64,000 nt of DNA from JAWKIW01 sp041394145 (GTDB lineage: Bacteria > Actinomycetota > Acidimicrobiia > Acidimicrobiales > Acidimicrobilacustridaceae): the NCBI GenBank assembly GCA_041394145.1, contig JAWKIW010000004.1, positions 213,813 to 277,812 on the forward strand, written 5' to 3'. The translations under genes and the position numbers were made by a program. Below are positions 9,316 to 18,112 of the stretch, piece by piece. Position 1 is the stretch's first letter. Each line of letters starts with the position of its first letter. The notes beneath the pieces are model-generated. The model saw only the letters and a program-made list of their open reading frames with translations. It had not been told where the DNA came from and made no database searches.

Positions 9316-11794
9316 TCACTCGACGGCGCCGGCCTCGCGCAGCCGTGCCTGCTCGGCCTCGGAGAGACCGAGGAGCTCGCCCAGCACCCAGGCCGTGTCC
9401 TGGCCGAGCAGCGGGCTGGCGCGGTCGTAGCCACCGGTGCCGTCGGCGAGGCGGAACCCGTTGCGCTCGTAGCGGCCCTCGCCGAGCACCGGGTGGTCGT
9501 GGGCCAGCAGGTGGCCCCGGTGGGCGAGCTGGGGATCGGCGTAGCAGTCGCCGACGTCGGCGACCGGCACCGCCTCCAGGCCGGCCGCCTGCAGCGTCGC
9601 CGCCACCTCCCCGGGATCCCGGCCGGCCGTCCAGGCGGCGACGGCGGCCTCGACAGCGTCGGCGCGGTCGAGGCGGGTGGCGAGGTCGGCGCCGAGCTCG
9701 ACGTCGAGCCCGGCGAGCGCGGCCAGGCGGGCCCACTCGTCGTCGTCCCACACGGCGATCGCCACCCAGCGGTCGTCGCCCGCGCACGGGAAGACGCCGT
9801 GGGGGACCGCGGCCGGGTGGCGGTTGCCGGCCCGCCCGGTCACCTCGCCGGTGCGGCGGTAGCGATCGATCCACGGCCCGAGCGACCACACCGCCGCCTC
9901 CACCTGCGAGAGGTCGAGGTGCACACCCCGGCCGGTGCGTCGGCGGTGCAGGAGCCCGGCAGCCAGCGCGGCGGCGCCGAAGCGGGGGGCCAGCGAGTCG
10001 GTGATGGTGCCGAAGGGCCCGACCGGGGGTCGATCCGGCCAGCCGGTGAGGAAGGTGTAGCCCGACAGCGCAGCGCCCTGGCTCCCGAAGCCCGGGTAGT
10101 CGCGGTGGGGACCCGTCTGGCCGTTGAGGCAGGCCGACAGCATCACGAGGTCGGGTCGTCGTCCGGCGAGCGTCGGGTAGTCGAGCCGCAGCCGCGCAGG
10201 GCCCGGGAGCGAAGTTCTCGGCGACGGCGTCGGCGCGGTCGACGAGGTCGAGGGCGAGCGCTCGACCGTCGGGGTGCTTGAGGTCGATGGCGACGCTGCG
10301 CTTGCCGGCGTTGAGGGCGTCGAACATGGGCGCCGCATCCAGGCCCTTCCCATAGGCCCGTAGGAAGTCGGGCCGTGACCGGGACTCCACGCGGAGCACC
10401 AGCGCGCCGTGCTCGGCGAAGTAGCGGGTGGCGACCGGGCCCGCGGCCCCCGTCCCCAGCTCGAGGATGGTGGTGCCGACCCACGCACCGTCTCGTCGGG
10501 CCGTGCGGGGCGGCGTGGGAACGGACGGGCTCGCGGCGCGAGGTCCGCCCGCCTTCGGCCACGGGTGGTCGGGATCGATCTCGTCGAGCGGTCGGCGCGG
10601 TCGGGTGCGCACCGGCGCCACCCGATCCTGGGGGCTGCGCACCGTGACGAACGAGGCCGGGCGGCCGTCGTCGTCGAAGAACCCACGGGCGGCGAGCTGC
10701 TCGTTCGCCAGCAGCTCGGCCGGCCCGTTGACCGGGGCCAGCGTGAGGTTGTGCTCGCAGGCCAGGGCGTACAGCTCGCGGGTGGTCCGCCGGGCGCAGA
10801 ACGCCTCGACCACGGCGCTCAGCGCAGCCAGGTCCTCGTCGCTCGCCGTGGTGTGGTCGAACGAGGCCCAGTCCCAGCCCGCGATCGTCGACACGTCGAT
10901 CCCGTCGGTCCTGGCGAGGTCGACGACCGTGCTCCACGTGCCGATCCGAGCGCGGCCGCCGCGGATGCCGAACGAGACCCAGCCGTCGGCACACGGCCAG
11001 ATCTCCCGGGTGCGCCCGATGTTCGCCCCGCGCCGCCGGCCCCGGTCGTGCTCGCGGTGGTACCGGCCGACCGCGCCCAGGTTGGCGACGAGCACCGCCT
11101 CCTGGGCCGACAGGTCGACCTCCTGGGGTCGGTTGCTCGCCAGCGCGGTGAGGGCGGCGACCGCGATCTCGGGCGCCGTGTGGGCCTCGGCCACGGGTTC
11201 GGTGCAGCGCACGGGAGGGCGGTCGGGATCGCCGGTGCAGAAGAGGTTGCCGGTGGCGGCGTGCACGCCCAGGTCCGACGCCCGCCACGAGGCCCGGGGC
11301 CCGGTTCGGCCGAAGGGGGTGACGTGGACCCACACCGCGTCGGGCGCGCACGCCGGATCGACCCCCAGCCCGTCGGCGACGACCGGGTCGGCCACGACCA
11401 CGTCGGCACCGGCGAGGACGGCGTCGAGTCGGTCGACGTGGGCGGCCGGACCGTCGGCCCGTCCGGTGCCGGCGACGTCGGCCGTCGCGGCTGCGTGGGG
11501 GGTGCGGGCGAGGCGTCCGGTGGCTGTGGCGGCCCCGGGTCGGTCGGCGGCGACGACGTCGGCGCCGAGGTCGGCGAGGATCTGCCCGGCGACCCGCAGC
11601 GCACCGTCGCCGAGCACGACCACGCGCCGGTCACCGAGGAGCCGCTCGCCGGTCGGGTCGGTGGCGGTGGTCGGGCCGGTGCTGCTGGTCGGGTCGGTGG
11701 CGGTGATCGGGCCGGTGGCGGTGGCTGGCTCGGTGGCGGTGGTCGGGTCGGTGGCCGCCTCGCTGCCGCTGGTGTCGTCGCGCTGTGCGTCCAC
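9316..11794 (-). pseudogene. Two-domain CaiB/BaiF family (type III) CoA transferase, frameshifted
   Basis: Two CoA-transferase halves fused head to tail, about 825 residues in all. The first half (residues about 50-400) has LLGDRRVVVLGDGALRVAGQ and ASWRASDLGVHAATGN. The second starts at ILELGTGAAGPVATRYFAEH and continues through SVAIDLKHPDG and DAVAENFAPG. There the frame breaks: the homologous continuation LRLDYPTLAGRRPDLVM lies in the next frame and runs to the stop at 9316. One extra base in the GGGCCC at about 10199-10204 explains it. The second half keeps a likely catalytic aspartate in GTITDSLAP; I see no equivalent in the first half. Residues 9-45 are a low-complexity TATDPT repeat. 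Probably transfers CoA onto a carboxylic acid. It may be intact in the living genome if the base is a sequencing error. Confidence 0.8.
11649..11760. repeat. 18-bp imperfect tandem repeat at the 5' end of the CoA transferase gene
   Basis: About six copies of a unit resembling GTCGGGTCGGTGGCGGTG. In the protein they give repeats such as TATDPT and TATGPI, a low-complexity N-terminal extension absent from normal CoA transferases. The real start could lie downstream of it. Confidence 0.8.
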
Positions 11795-11940
11795 CCCTCG
11801 TCGCCCCCGGTCCTCGTCCCCGGCGCGGTGTCGGGGCGCTGGCGGTCGCCGGGGCCGGGTTCGCCCCGATCCCTGACGGCGATGTCACCCTAGCGGGAGC
11901 GGTGAAGCACCAGGTCAGAGCGCATGACGCCGCGGAACAT

Positions 11941-11954
11941 TGACGCTCATGTCA
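11941..11954. promoter_or_regulatory. 14-bp near-palindromic operator (copy 2 of 8)
   Basis: TGACGCTCATGTCA followed by GGTTT, between the divergent CoA transferase (start 11794) and amidohydrolase (start 12004). Identical core to the copy at 50568. Confidence 0.75.
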
Positions 11955-12003
11955 GGTTTCTGGTGACATGGGCGCCGACCGCCGCCCCGGGGGGAGCCGC
12001 ACC

Positions 12004-13170
12004 ATGGCGTACTCGATCATCTCCGCCGATGCCCACATCCTGGAGCCCGTCGACATCTGGGACACGTGGCTGCCGGAGAAGCACAAGGATCACGCACCCA
12101 GGCTGGTGAAGGACAGCGACGGTGGCGACGCCTGGCTGTTCGCCGGCTCGTCCGAACCCGACCCCATCGGCCTCACCGCCACGCCCGGCATGCCGTGGGA
12201 CCAGTTCCGCTGGAAGGGCGTCACCTACGACGAGGCCCGGCCCGGCTGCTACGACGGCGCCGCCCGCCTGGAGGACATGACCCTCGACGGCGTCGACGCC
12301 GAGATCATCTTCCCGCCCCAGCGCACCGTCGGGCACTGGCTCGGCGACGAGGACGACGACCTCGTGCGGGTCGGCATCGAGGCCTACAACTCGTTCCTGT
12401 TCGAGCAGTTCTGCGCCGCCGACCCCACCCGGTTGATCGGCGCCGCCCAGATCCCGTCCACCGGCATCGACGACGCCGTCGACACCTTGCGCAAGGCCAA
12501 GGCCCGCGGCGCCAAGACGGTCGTGATCTCGTGCTGGCCGGCCGGCGGCGACCAGATCTCCGACGACGACGACGCCTTCTGGGCCGCGGCCGCCGACGAG
12601 GGGATGCCGGTGTGCATCCACATCCTGATGATCTCCCGACGCGCCCGCATCCGGGCGCGCAAGGCGGCCGAGAAGTCGGGCGGGCGAGAGCTGTACGCCA
12701 CCACGTCGAAGTCCAAGGCCGGGGCGCGGGCGGCGGTGGGCCTGTCGGGGGTGTTCTCGTCGGTCCCCGCCACCATCGGCCAGCTGATCTTCACCGGGGT
12801 GTTCGAGCGGTTCCCCGGGCTGCACGTCGCCATGATCGAGACGGGCGTGGGCTGGCTGCCGCACTTCCTCGAGCAGATGGACGACCGCTTCTGGCGCAAC
12901 CGGTCGTGGACGGACCTCCCCATCGACCGGCCACCGTCGGAGTACTGGTACTCGAACATGAGCGCCTCGTTCGTGCGCGACGACAACGGCATCCGCAACC
13001 GCCACGAGGTCGGCGTCGACAACATGATGTGGAGCACCGACTACCCGCACCACGGCAACGACTGGCCCCGGTCGCGCAAGACCATCAACGAGACGATGGC
13101 GGGGCTCGCGGCGGACGAGAAGCACCGGATCGTGTGCGGCAACGCCGTGCGCATCTTCGGGCTTGGCTAG
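12004..13170 (+). CDS. Amidohydrolase-2 family metal-dependent hydrolase
   Basis: 388 residues of the amidohydrolase_2 (ACMSD-like) TIM-barrel family, which hydrolyses or decarboxylates small cyclic or aromatic-type substrates with a bound metal. It begins with the metal-binding SADAHILEP, has HILMISRRARI mid-protein and MWSTDYPHHGNDWP near the end, where the conserved aspartate and histidine sit. I chose the ATG at 12004, preceded by GGGGGGAG, over the in-frame ATG at 11968 whose 12 extra residues look non-coding. A second family member follows 61 bp downstream on the same strand, so they probably form an operon. The operator at 11941 lies just upstream. The substrate is unknown; such pairs are common in actinobacterial lipid and steroid catabolic clusters. 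Confidence 0.88.
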   Translation: MAYSIISADAHILEPVDIWDTWLPEKHKDHAPRLVKDSDGGDAWLFAGSSEPDPIGLTATPGMPWDQFRWKGVTYDEARPGCYDGAARLEDMTLDGVDAEIIFPPQRTVGHWLGDEDDDLVRVGIEAYNSFLFEQFCAADPTRLIGAAQIPSTGIDDAVDTLRKAKARGAKTVVISCWPAGGDQISDDDDAFWAAAADEGMPVCIHILMISRRARIRARKAAEKSGGRELYATTSKSKAGARAAVGLSGVFSSVPATIGQLIFTGVFERFPGLHVAMIETGVGWLPHFLEQMDDRFWRNRSWTDLPIDRPPSEYWYSNMSASFVRDDNGIRNRHEVGVDNMMWSTDYPHHGNDWPRSRKTINETMAGLAADEKHRIVCGNAVRIFGLG

Positions 13171-13231
13171 CTGACCGAGGGCGAGCGGCACCGGCGTCGG
13201 GCCGCCACCCGCCGATCCCTGGGGGGAGACC

Positions 13232-14533
13232 ATGCACGTCGACGACCTCATCCTCGTCAGCGTCGACGACCACGTCGTCGAACCGCCGGACATGTTCGAC
13301 GGCCACCTGACCGACAGGTGGAAGGACGTGGCACCCCGCGTCGTGCGCAAGGACGACGGCACCGACGTGTGGGTGTACGAGGGGCAGGAGCTGCCCAACA
13401 TCGGGCTGAACGCGGTGTCGGGTCGACCACCCGAGGAGTACGGGATCGATCCCACCTCCTTCGACGAGATGCGCCCCGGCTGCCACGACGTCGACAGGCG
13501 CATCGACGACATGAACGCCAACGGCGTGCTCGGATCGATGAACTTCCCCTCGTTCCCGCAGTTCTGCGGCCAGCTCTTCGCTCGCACCGAGGACAAGGCC
13601 CAGGCCGAGGCCATGTTGCGGGCCTACAACGACTGGCACATCGACACGTGGTGCGGCAGCCATCCCGGTCGGTTCATCCCGCTGGCGCTGCCGGCGCTGT
13701 GGGATCCCGAGCTGGCCGCCGACGAGATCCGCCGGGTGGCGGCCAAGGGCTGCCACGCCGTGACCTTCTCGGAGAACCCCGAGAAGCTCGGCTACCCGAG
13801 CTTCCACAACGAGCACTGGGATCCGCTGTGGCGGGCGTGCTGCGACGAGGGCGTGGTGGTGTGCCTGCACATCGGCTCGTCGTCCCAGCTGGTCATCACC
13901 TCGGTCGAGGCGCCGATCAACGTGATGATCACCCTGCAGCCGATGAACATCGTGCAGGCCGCCGCCGACGTGCTGTGGTCCCGCGTGCTGCAGGACTTCC
14001 CCGACCTGCGCATCGCGCTGAGCGAGGGCGGCATCGGCTGGATCCCGTACTTCCTGGAGCGGGTCGACTACGTCTACCAGCACCACCGCGCCTGGACCGG
14101 CCACGACCTCGGCATGCTGCCGAGCGAGCTGTTCAACGAGCGGTTCGTCACCTGCTTCATCGACGACGCCTTCGGCCTCGAGGCCCGTGACCACCTGAAC
14201 CTCGAGATGATCACCTGGGAGTGCGACTACCCGCACTCGGACTCGACGTGGCCCGAGTCGCCCGAGCGGCTGTTCGAGGCGTTGCAGGCGGCGGAGGTGC
14301 CCGACGACGAGGTGCACCGGATCACCCACGCCAACGCCATGCGGGTCTTCTCCTACGACCCGTTTGCGGTGATCCCGCGGGAGGCGTGCACCGTGGGTGC
14401 GCTGCGCTCGCAGGCCAGCGCCGCCGGCGTCGACACCGCCGTGCGCTCGCTCGGCACGCCGCCGCCTCGCCCCGAGGCGCCCATCCGCATCATCGACCTC
14501 GCGGCCCGCACCGCCACCAAGCAGGCCTCCTAG
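13232..14533 (+). CDS. Amidohydrolase-2 family metal-dependent hydrolase (second copy)
   Basis: 433 residues, same family as the preceding gene but clearly diverged. Metal-binding start SVDDHVVEPPDMF, central VCLHIGSSSQ, late motif WECDYPHSDSTWPESPERL and C-terminal ITHANAMRVF. A tail of about 65 residues follows the barrel, rich in alanine and arginine and ending KQAS. The ATG at 13232 is preceded by GGGGGGAGA at a good distance. Cotranscription with the upstream amidohydrolase is likely. The two may be alternative-substrate paralogues or subunits; sequence alone cannot tell. Confidence 0.88.
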   Translation: MHVDDLILVSVDDHVVEPPDMFDGHLTDRWKDVAPRVVRKDDGTDVWVYEGQELPNIGLNAVSGRPPEEYGIDPTSFDEMRPGCHDVDRRIDDMNANGVLGSMNFPSFPQFCGQLFARTEDKAQAEAMLRAYNDWHIDTWCGSHPGRFIPLALPALWDPELAADEIRRVAAKGCHAVTFSENPEKLGYPSFHNEHWDPLWRACCDEGVVVCLHIGSSSQLVITSVEAPINVMITLQPMNIVQAAADVLWSRVLQDFPDLRIALSEGGIGWIPYFLERVDYVYQHHRAWTGHDLGMLPSELFNERFVTCFIDDAFGLEARDHLNLEMITWECDYPHSDSTWPESPERLFEALQAAEVPDDEVHRITHANAMRVFSYDPFAVIPREACTVGALRSQASAAGVDTAVRSLGTPPPRPEAPIRIIDLAARTATKQAS

Positions 14534-14546
14534 GCGACCTGCCGCC

Positions 14547-14598
14547 GTCGTTCTCGTTGCGTTTCGGGTCGGGGGCCGACCCTTTTCGCGGCGAGATG
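14547..14598. repeat. Dispersed hairpin repeat, copy 1 of 3
   Basis: Outer arms TCTCGTTGCG and CGCGGCGAGA enclose an inner hairpin GGGTCGG-GGG-CCGACCC followed by TTTT. It lies between the convergent amidohydrolase and DUF559 genes and could terminate transcription there. Two further copies occur at 15722-15771 and 15804-15854. Confidence 0.85.
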
Positions 14599-14622
14599 AT
14601 GGTGGTGCGGCGTCGGTGCCCG

Positions 14623-15555
14623 TCACGGCGTCCGAAGGCCCGGCCCACCGATCGTGAGGAGTCGTCGAAGCCGGGTGGTGACGCCCTCGGGATCGGTCCG
14701 CAGCTCCGAGCGAGTGACGACGGCCACGGCGTAGCCGGCGGCCTGGAGGCGGAGTCGTCGGGCGGCGTCGCGGTCGAAGGCCCCGCGGCGGGCGTGGACG
14801 CTGCGTCCGTCGAGCTCGACGACCACCCACCTGCATCGCCAGAGCCCGTCCACCTCGACGATGCGGCCTTCGTCGTCGTGGACGACGACGTGGTACTCGG
14901 GCTCCTCCAGGTCGAAGGCGCGGGCGACGTCTCGGAACTCCCGCTCCAGCACGCTGTCCGGCACATCCTGCTCGTCGAGTCGGCCGGCGACGACCCGGCG
15001 CAGCCGACGACTCCCGTCCTTGCCTCGGCGGGCGTGCGATCGGAGGACGTCGAGCACCTGGTCGAGCGTGACCAGTCTTCGCCGCTCGAGATCGTCGAGC
15101 GCACGCAGGAGCGTGGCGTCATCGGTGACCGCGGCCAGGTCGACGAGGAGCCGGGCCGGCCCGACGACGGGCACGTTGTCGCGGATGGTCGGTGCGGCGA
15201 GGTCCAGGTCGCACACCCGGTGCACGCGCACGCCGCCGGGCGCCCGTCCGCCCGGGTGCCGAACTGACACCTCCGGTGTGCCCGGTCGGAAGCCGTCGAC
15301 ACCCCAAAGCACCGCCGCCGAACGATGGGAGGCCACGCCGCCGATCGAGAGGCAGGCCGCGAGCACGCTGGTGTGCCACGTCATGGGCGTTCCCCCGCTG
15401 AGGTAGACGCCGGGGCGGATCGTCACCAGCCGCCCCGAACGCTGGGCGCGCTTGACGGCTTCGGGGGAGGCGCCGAGGGAGAGCAGCTGCTGGCGGGTCG
15501 TGAGGCCGTGCTGGCGCGGCGCGAGCGTCCGCACGAGGGGGTCGAGGCTCGCCAT
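14623..15555 (-). CDS. AbiEi-type antitoxin-domain plus DUF559 (endonuclease-fold) protein
   Basis: 310 residues. The N-terminal 55 residues (HGLTTRQQLLSLGASPEAVK followed by RLVTIRPGVYL) match the winged-helix of AbiEi antitoxins. The last 95 residues are a DUF559 domain (VLEREFRDVARAF, IVEVDGLWRCRWVVVELDGR), a fold related to Vsr/MutH-type endonucleases, with acidic residues in place. Such fusions are common as single genes in Actinobacteria; a toxin partner is not visible here. Function is unproven; defence or DNA repair has been suggested for the fold. I chose the ATG at 15555: the longer in-frame start would read through a hairpin repeat and gives arginine/proline-rich non-coding sequence. 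The gene is bracketed by three copies of that repeat. Confidence 0.85.
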   Translation of the reverse strand: MASLDPLVRTLAPRQHGLTTRQQLLSLGASPEAVKRAQRSGRLVTIRPGVYLSGGTPMTWHTSVLAACLSIGGVASHRSAAVLWGVDGFRPGTPEVSVRHPGGRAPGGVRVHRVCDLDLAAPTIRDNVPVVGPARLLVDLAAVTDDATLLRALDDLERRRLVTLDQVLDVLRSHARRGKDGSRRLRRVVAGRLDEQDVPDSVLEREFRDVARAFDLEEPEYHVVVHDDEGRIVEVDGLWRCRWVVVELDGRSVHARRGAFDRDAARRLRLQAAGYAVAVVTRSELRTDPEGVTTRLRRLLTIGGPGLRTP

Positions 15556-15721
15556 TGCTGCTCCTGGTCGCCGGTCGAGGTGGCGAGCGGCCTCGCGAGG
15601 TCCGGCGCGTGCCGGGTGGTGCCGGTGCACGGGGTGGTCCGGCGGGGAGGTCGGCAGGAGACGACGATTCGGCCCGAGGGTAGAAGCGTCCCGAAGGTGG
15701 CGCCACCCCCCTCTGTCCTCA

Positions 15722-15771
15722 TCCTTCTTGTTGCGACGTGGGTCGGGGGCCGACCCTTTTCGCAGCGAGAT
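15722..15771. repeat. Dispersed hairpin repeat, copy 2 of 3
   Basis: Same element as at 14547: inner hairpin GGGTCGG-GGG-CCGACCC, TTTT, then CGCAGCGAGA. The left outer arm is degenerate (TTCTTGTTGCG). It lies in the 306-bp space between the DUF559 gene and the next lipoprotein gene. Confidence 0.85.
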
Positions 15772-15803
15772 CACGGTGGCGTCCCGGGGCGGATGTCATG
15801 GTC

Positions 15804-15854
15804 GTCGTTCTCGTTGCGTCTCGGGTCGGGGGCCGACCCTTTTCGCAGCGAGAT
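15804..15854. repeat. Dispersed hairpin repeat, copy 3 of 3
   Basis: Outer arms TCTCGTTGCG and CGCAGCGAGA (nine Watson-Crick pairs and one G-U) around GGGTCGG-GGG-CCGACCC-TTTT. It ends just downstream of the stop of the lipoprotein gene at 15862, where it could serve as its terminator. Confidence 0.85.
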
Positions 15855-15861
15855 GAGGGTG

Positions 15862-16881
15862 TCAGCCCCGTCCGATGCGGACGGTGCGCACCTCGCCGCC
15901 GGCGGGCGGGATGATCGACAGCACCGGCTCGTTGAAGGAGCTGACGACGAACGAGCCGTCGCCGTCGTAGGCCAGGTTGTCGACGGCCTTGGTGGCCGGC
16001 GTGGCGTACGGCGTCGATGTCCCGGTGGCGAGGTCGACGGCGAGCACGCCGACCGGTGCGGACGTCAGCACGTAGGCCGCCCCTCGGGGCCGAACTTCAC
16101 CGCGCTTCGGGAACCCGAGGCCGCCGAGCACCTCGGTGACGGCGCCGGTCGCAGGATCGATCCGCACCAGCGATCCCTGCTGGTCCCGGTAGGACGGGCC
16201 GTAGATGGCCCCGTCGGGCCCGAAGGCGAAGCCGTTGACGTTGCCGACGGTGGCGGCGACCTCCTGGGGCGGGGTGGCGCCGGTGGGATCGAGCCGGAAG
16301 AGGCCGTCGGCGGTGACCGCCCGTCCCACGTAGAGCGACCCGTCGGGGGAGAAGGCGATCGGGTTCGCACCCGCACCGACGTTGCCGATCGTGGTGCTCG
16401 TCCCGTCGGCACCGAGGCGGCCCACGGTGCCGTCGCTGAAGCCGGTCCAGTAGACGGCGCCGTCGGGGCCGACGGCGAGGTCGTCGGGGCCCCTGACGCC
16501 CTGGTCGGTGCCGAACCGACCCTGGATCGTCCCGGTGCGAGGATCGACGGCGAGGATCTGGCTTCCCGCGAGGTCGGCCACCCAGAGCCGGCGGCCGTCC
16601 CACGCCACCCCGTTCGTGCCCTTGGGTGGCGTCTGGTCGACCCCTCCCTCGGGCACCGGCACGGTTGCCGGTCCGAGGTTGGTCGGCGTCCAGGCCCCGG
16701 GTCTGGCGGTGGTGCCCGTCGTCGCGGCGGTGGCCGAGGTCGGCGAGGAGGTCGGCGCATCGGTCGGGGTCCTGTCCCCGGTCGCGGTGTCCGAGCCGCA
16801 CGCCACGAGGGTCACCAGCGCGGCGGCGAGCAGGGTGACCACCGGCCCGTGGCGGCGTGCGGCTCGGCGGGGCGTCGGCAT
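15862..16881 (-). CDS. Lipoprotein with Vgb/NHL-type beta-propeller
   Basis: 339 residues from the ATG at 16881. A basic N-terminus (MPTPRRAARR), a hydrophobic segment and the lipobox LVTLVAC at the cysteine indicate export and lipid anchoring. A Thr/Ala/Pro-rich linker follows, then six or so blades with GPDGAVYWTGFSDGTVGRLG, SPDGSLYVGR and GPDGAIYGPSYR, as in SMP-30/NHL/Vgb propellers. It is a cell-surface sensor or binding protein, or a hydrolase of unknown substrate; catalytic metal ligands cannot be assigned. A longer upstream start is possible but would bury the signal peptide. Divergent from the LLM oxidoreductase with a 94-bp shared promoter region. Confidence 0.85.
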   Translation of the reverse strand: MPTPRRAARRHGPVVTLLAAALVTLVACGSDTATGDRTPTDAPTSSPTSATAATTGTTARPGAWTPTNLGPATVPVPEGGVDQTPPKGTNGVAWDGRRLWVADLAGSQILAVDPRTGTIQGRFGTDQGVRGPDDLAVGPDGAVYWTGFSDGTVGRLGADGTSTTIGNVGAGANPIAFSPDGSLYVGRAVTADGLFRLDPTGATPPQEVAATVGNVNGFAFGPDGAIYGPSYRDQQGSLVRIDPATGAVTEVLGGLGFPKRGEVRPRGAAYVLTSAPVGVLAVDLATGTSTPYATPATKAVDNLAYDGDGSFVVSSFNEPVLSIIPPAGGEVRTVRIGRG

Positions 16882-16960
16882 CGGCGCGCACGCTACCCGA
16901 GGGCCGAGACGACGGACGAGGGCCCCGGCGCTGGTCCTGTGCTGTCGGTGGCCCGGCCGG

Positions 16961-16966
16961 TAGGGT
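16961..16966 (+). promoter_or_regulatory. Probable -10 element of a leaderless LLM oxidoreductase transcript
   Basis: TAGGGT ends 9 nt before the ATG at 16976, and no Shine-Dalgarno sequence is visible. This spacing fits transcription starting at or next to the start codon. Confidence 0.5.
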
Positions 16967-16975
16967 CCCGGGCCG

Positions 16976-17855
16976 ATGGAGATCGGGATGACCCTGCCCA
17001 CGATGATCGCCGGCGTCGACCGGGCGTCGACGCTCGAGTGGTGCCGGCGCATCGAGGCGGGTCCGTGGTCGACGCTCGCCATCGGGGAGCGGATCGCCTA
17101 CCCGAACCAGGAGCTGTGGGTCACGCTGTCGGCGGCGGCTGCGCTCACCGAGCGTCCTCGCATCATGGCGACGGTGGTGGTGCTGCCGATGCACTCGGCG
17201 GTCGACGTCGCCAAGAAGGCGGCCACGCTCGACGTGCTGTCGGGTGGCCGCTTCGTCCTCGGCGTCGGCGTCGGTGGGCGGGACGAGGACTACCGCTCGC
17301 TCGAGCGCCCCTTCGGTCACCGCCATCAGCGCATGGACGACCAGGTCCGGTTGATGCAGCGGGTGTGGGCCGGCGATGCGCCCTTCGACGACGTCCACCC
17401 CGTCGGCCCGCCTCCGGTCCAAGCCGGTGGGCCGCCGGTCTACAGCGGTGCGCTCGGTCCGAAGTCGATCGCCCGCAGCGCCCACTGGGCTGCCGGCATC
17501 AGCGGCTTCCTGCTCGATCCGCTGGGCGAGGACGTGGCCGGGACGCTCCGCCAGATCGAGCAGGCGTGGGTCGACGCCGGGCGCACCGAGCCGCCCCGCC
17601 ACGTCACCAGCTTCTGGTACGCCCTCGGCGACGACGCCGAGTCGCGTCTGCACGCCTACGCCCGCCGGTACCTCGGCATCTTCGGCGACGAGATCGCCGA
17701 GGCCATGGCGGCGTCCTGCACGGCGAGCTCGCCGTCGGCCCTGCGCGACGCGGTGGGTCGCCTGGACGAGGCGGGGTGCGACGAGCTGCTGCTGGTGCCG
17801 ACGACGACCGACCCCGCCGCCTCGATCGCGCACGCTCGACGCCCTCGCATTCTGA
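16976..17855 (+). CDS. LLM-class (luciferase-like, F420-dependent type) oxidoreductase, probable frameshift near its end
   Basis: Luciferase-like TIM barrel: MEIGMTLPTMIAG, IGERIAYPNQELWVTLSA, ATLDVLSGGRFVLGVGVGGR and PPVYSGALGPKSIARSAHWA are typical of F420-dependent oxidoreductases. Expected length is about 290 residues. As written, the frame runs past the normal end into repeats and non-homologous sequence. Removing one base near 17830 (ATCGCGCACGCTC) gives the natural ending ASIATLDALAF and a TGA at 17853, so I place the end there. If the sequence is correct, the protein has an abnormal repeat-encoded tail. It probably reduces or oxidises a lipid or aromatic intermediate. The next gene is on the same strand but separated by 257 bp of repeat DNA. 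Confidence 0.75.
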
Positions 17856-18034
17856 CCCTGCCGAGCCTCGATCAGCCTGACGCCCTCAAGGACCTGGATC
17901 TCGCCCTGCTCGATCGCACGCTCGACGCCCTCGCGGACCTGACCCTGCCCTGTTCGACCGCACGCTCGACGCCCTCGCGCGACCCGACCCTGCCCTGCTC
18001 GATCGCACGCTCGACGCCCTCGCGCGACCCGGCG
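17821..18034. repeat. Minisatellite of about 44-bp units derived from the LLM gene 3' end
   Basis: Four imperfect copies share CTCGATCGCACGCTCGACGC plus CCTCGC: 17821-17861 (inside the LLM gene), 17909-17952, 17953-17997 and 17998-18034. The first two carry the TGA context. The intervening 17862-17908 is unrelated. I see no gene between 17856 and 18112. Confidence 0.85.
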
Positions 18035-18112
18035 TGGTGGCCCGGCGTGGTCGGGTGTCGGGTGTTCACCTGCCCGACACCCGACGTCCACGGCCGGGCG
18101 CTAGAAGAGGGG

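Noticed and set aside
14490..15302. Antisense frame over the DUF559 gene
   Set aside because: Serine/threonine/proline-rich shadow with no similarity; the minus-strand frame ending at 14623 carries both recognised domains.
17821..18034. Repeat array considered as a CRISPR
   Set aside because: Units of about 44 bp follow each other without unique spacers and derive from the adjacent coding end; no cas genes are present.
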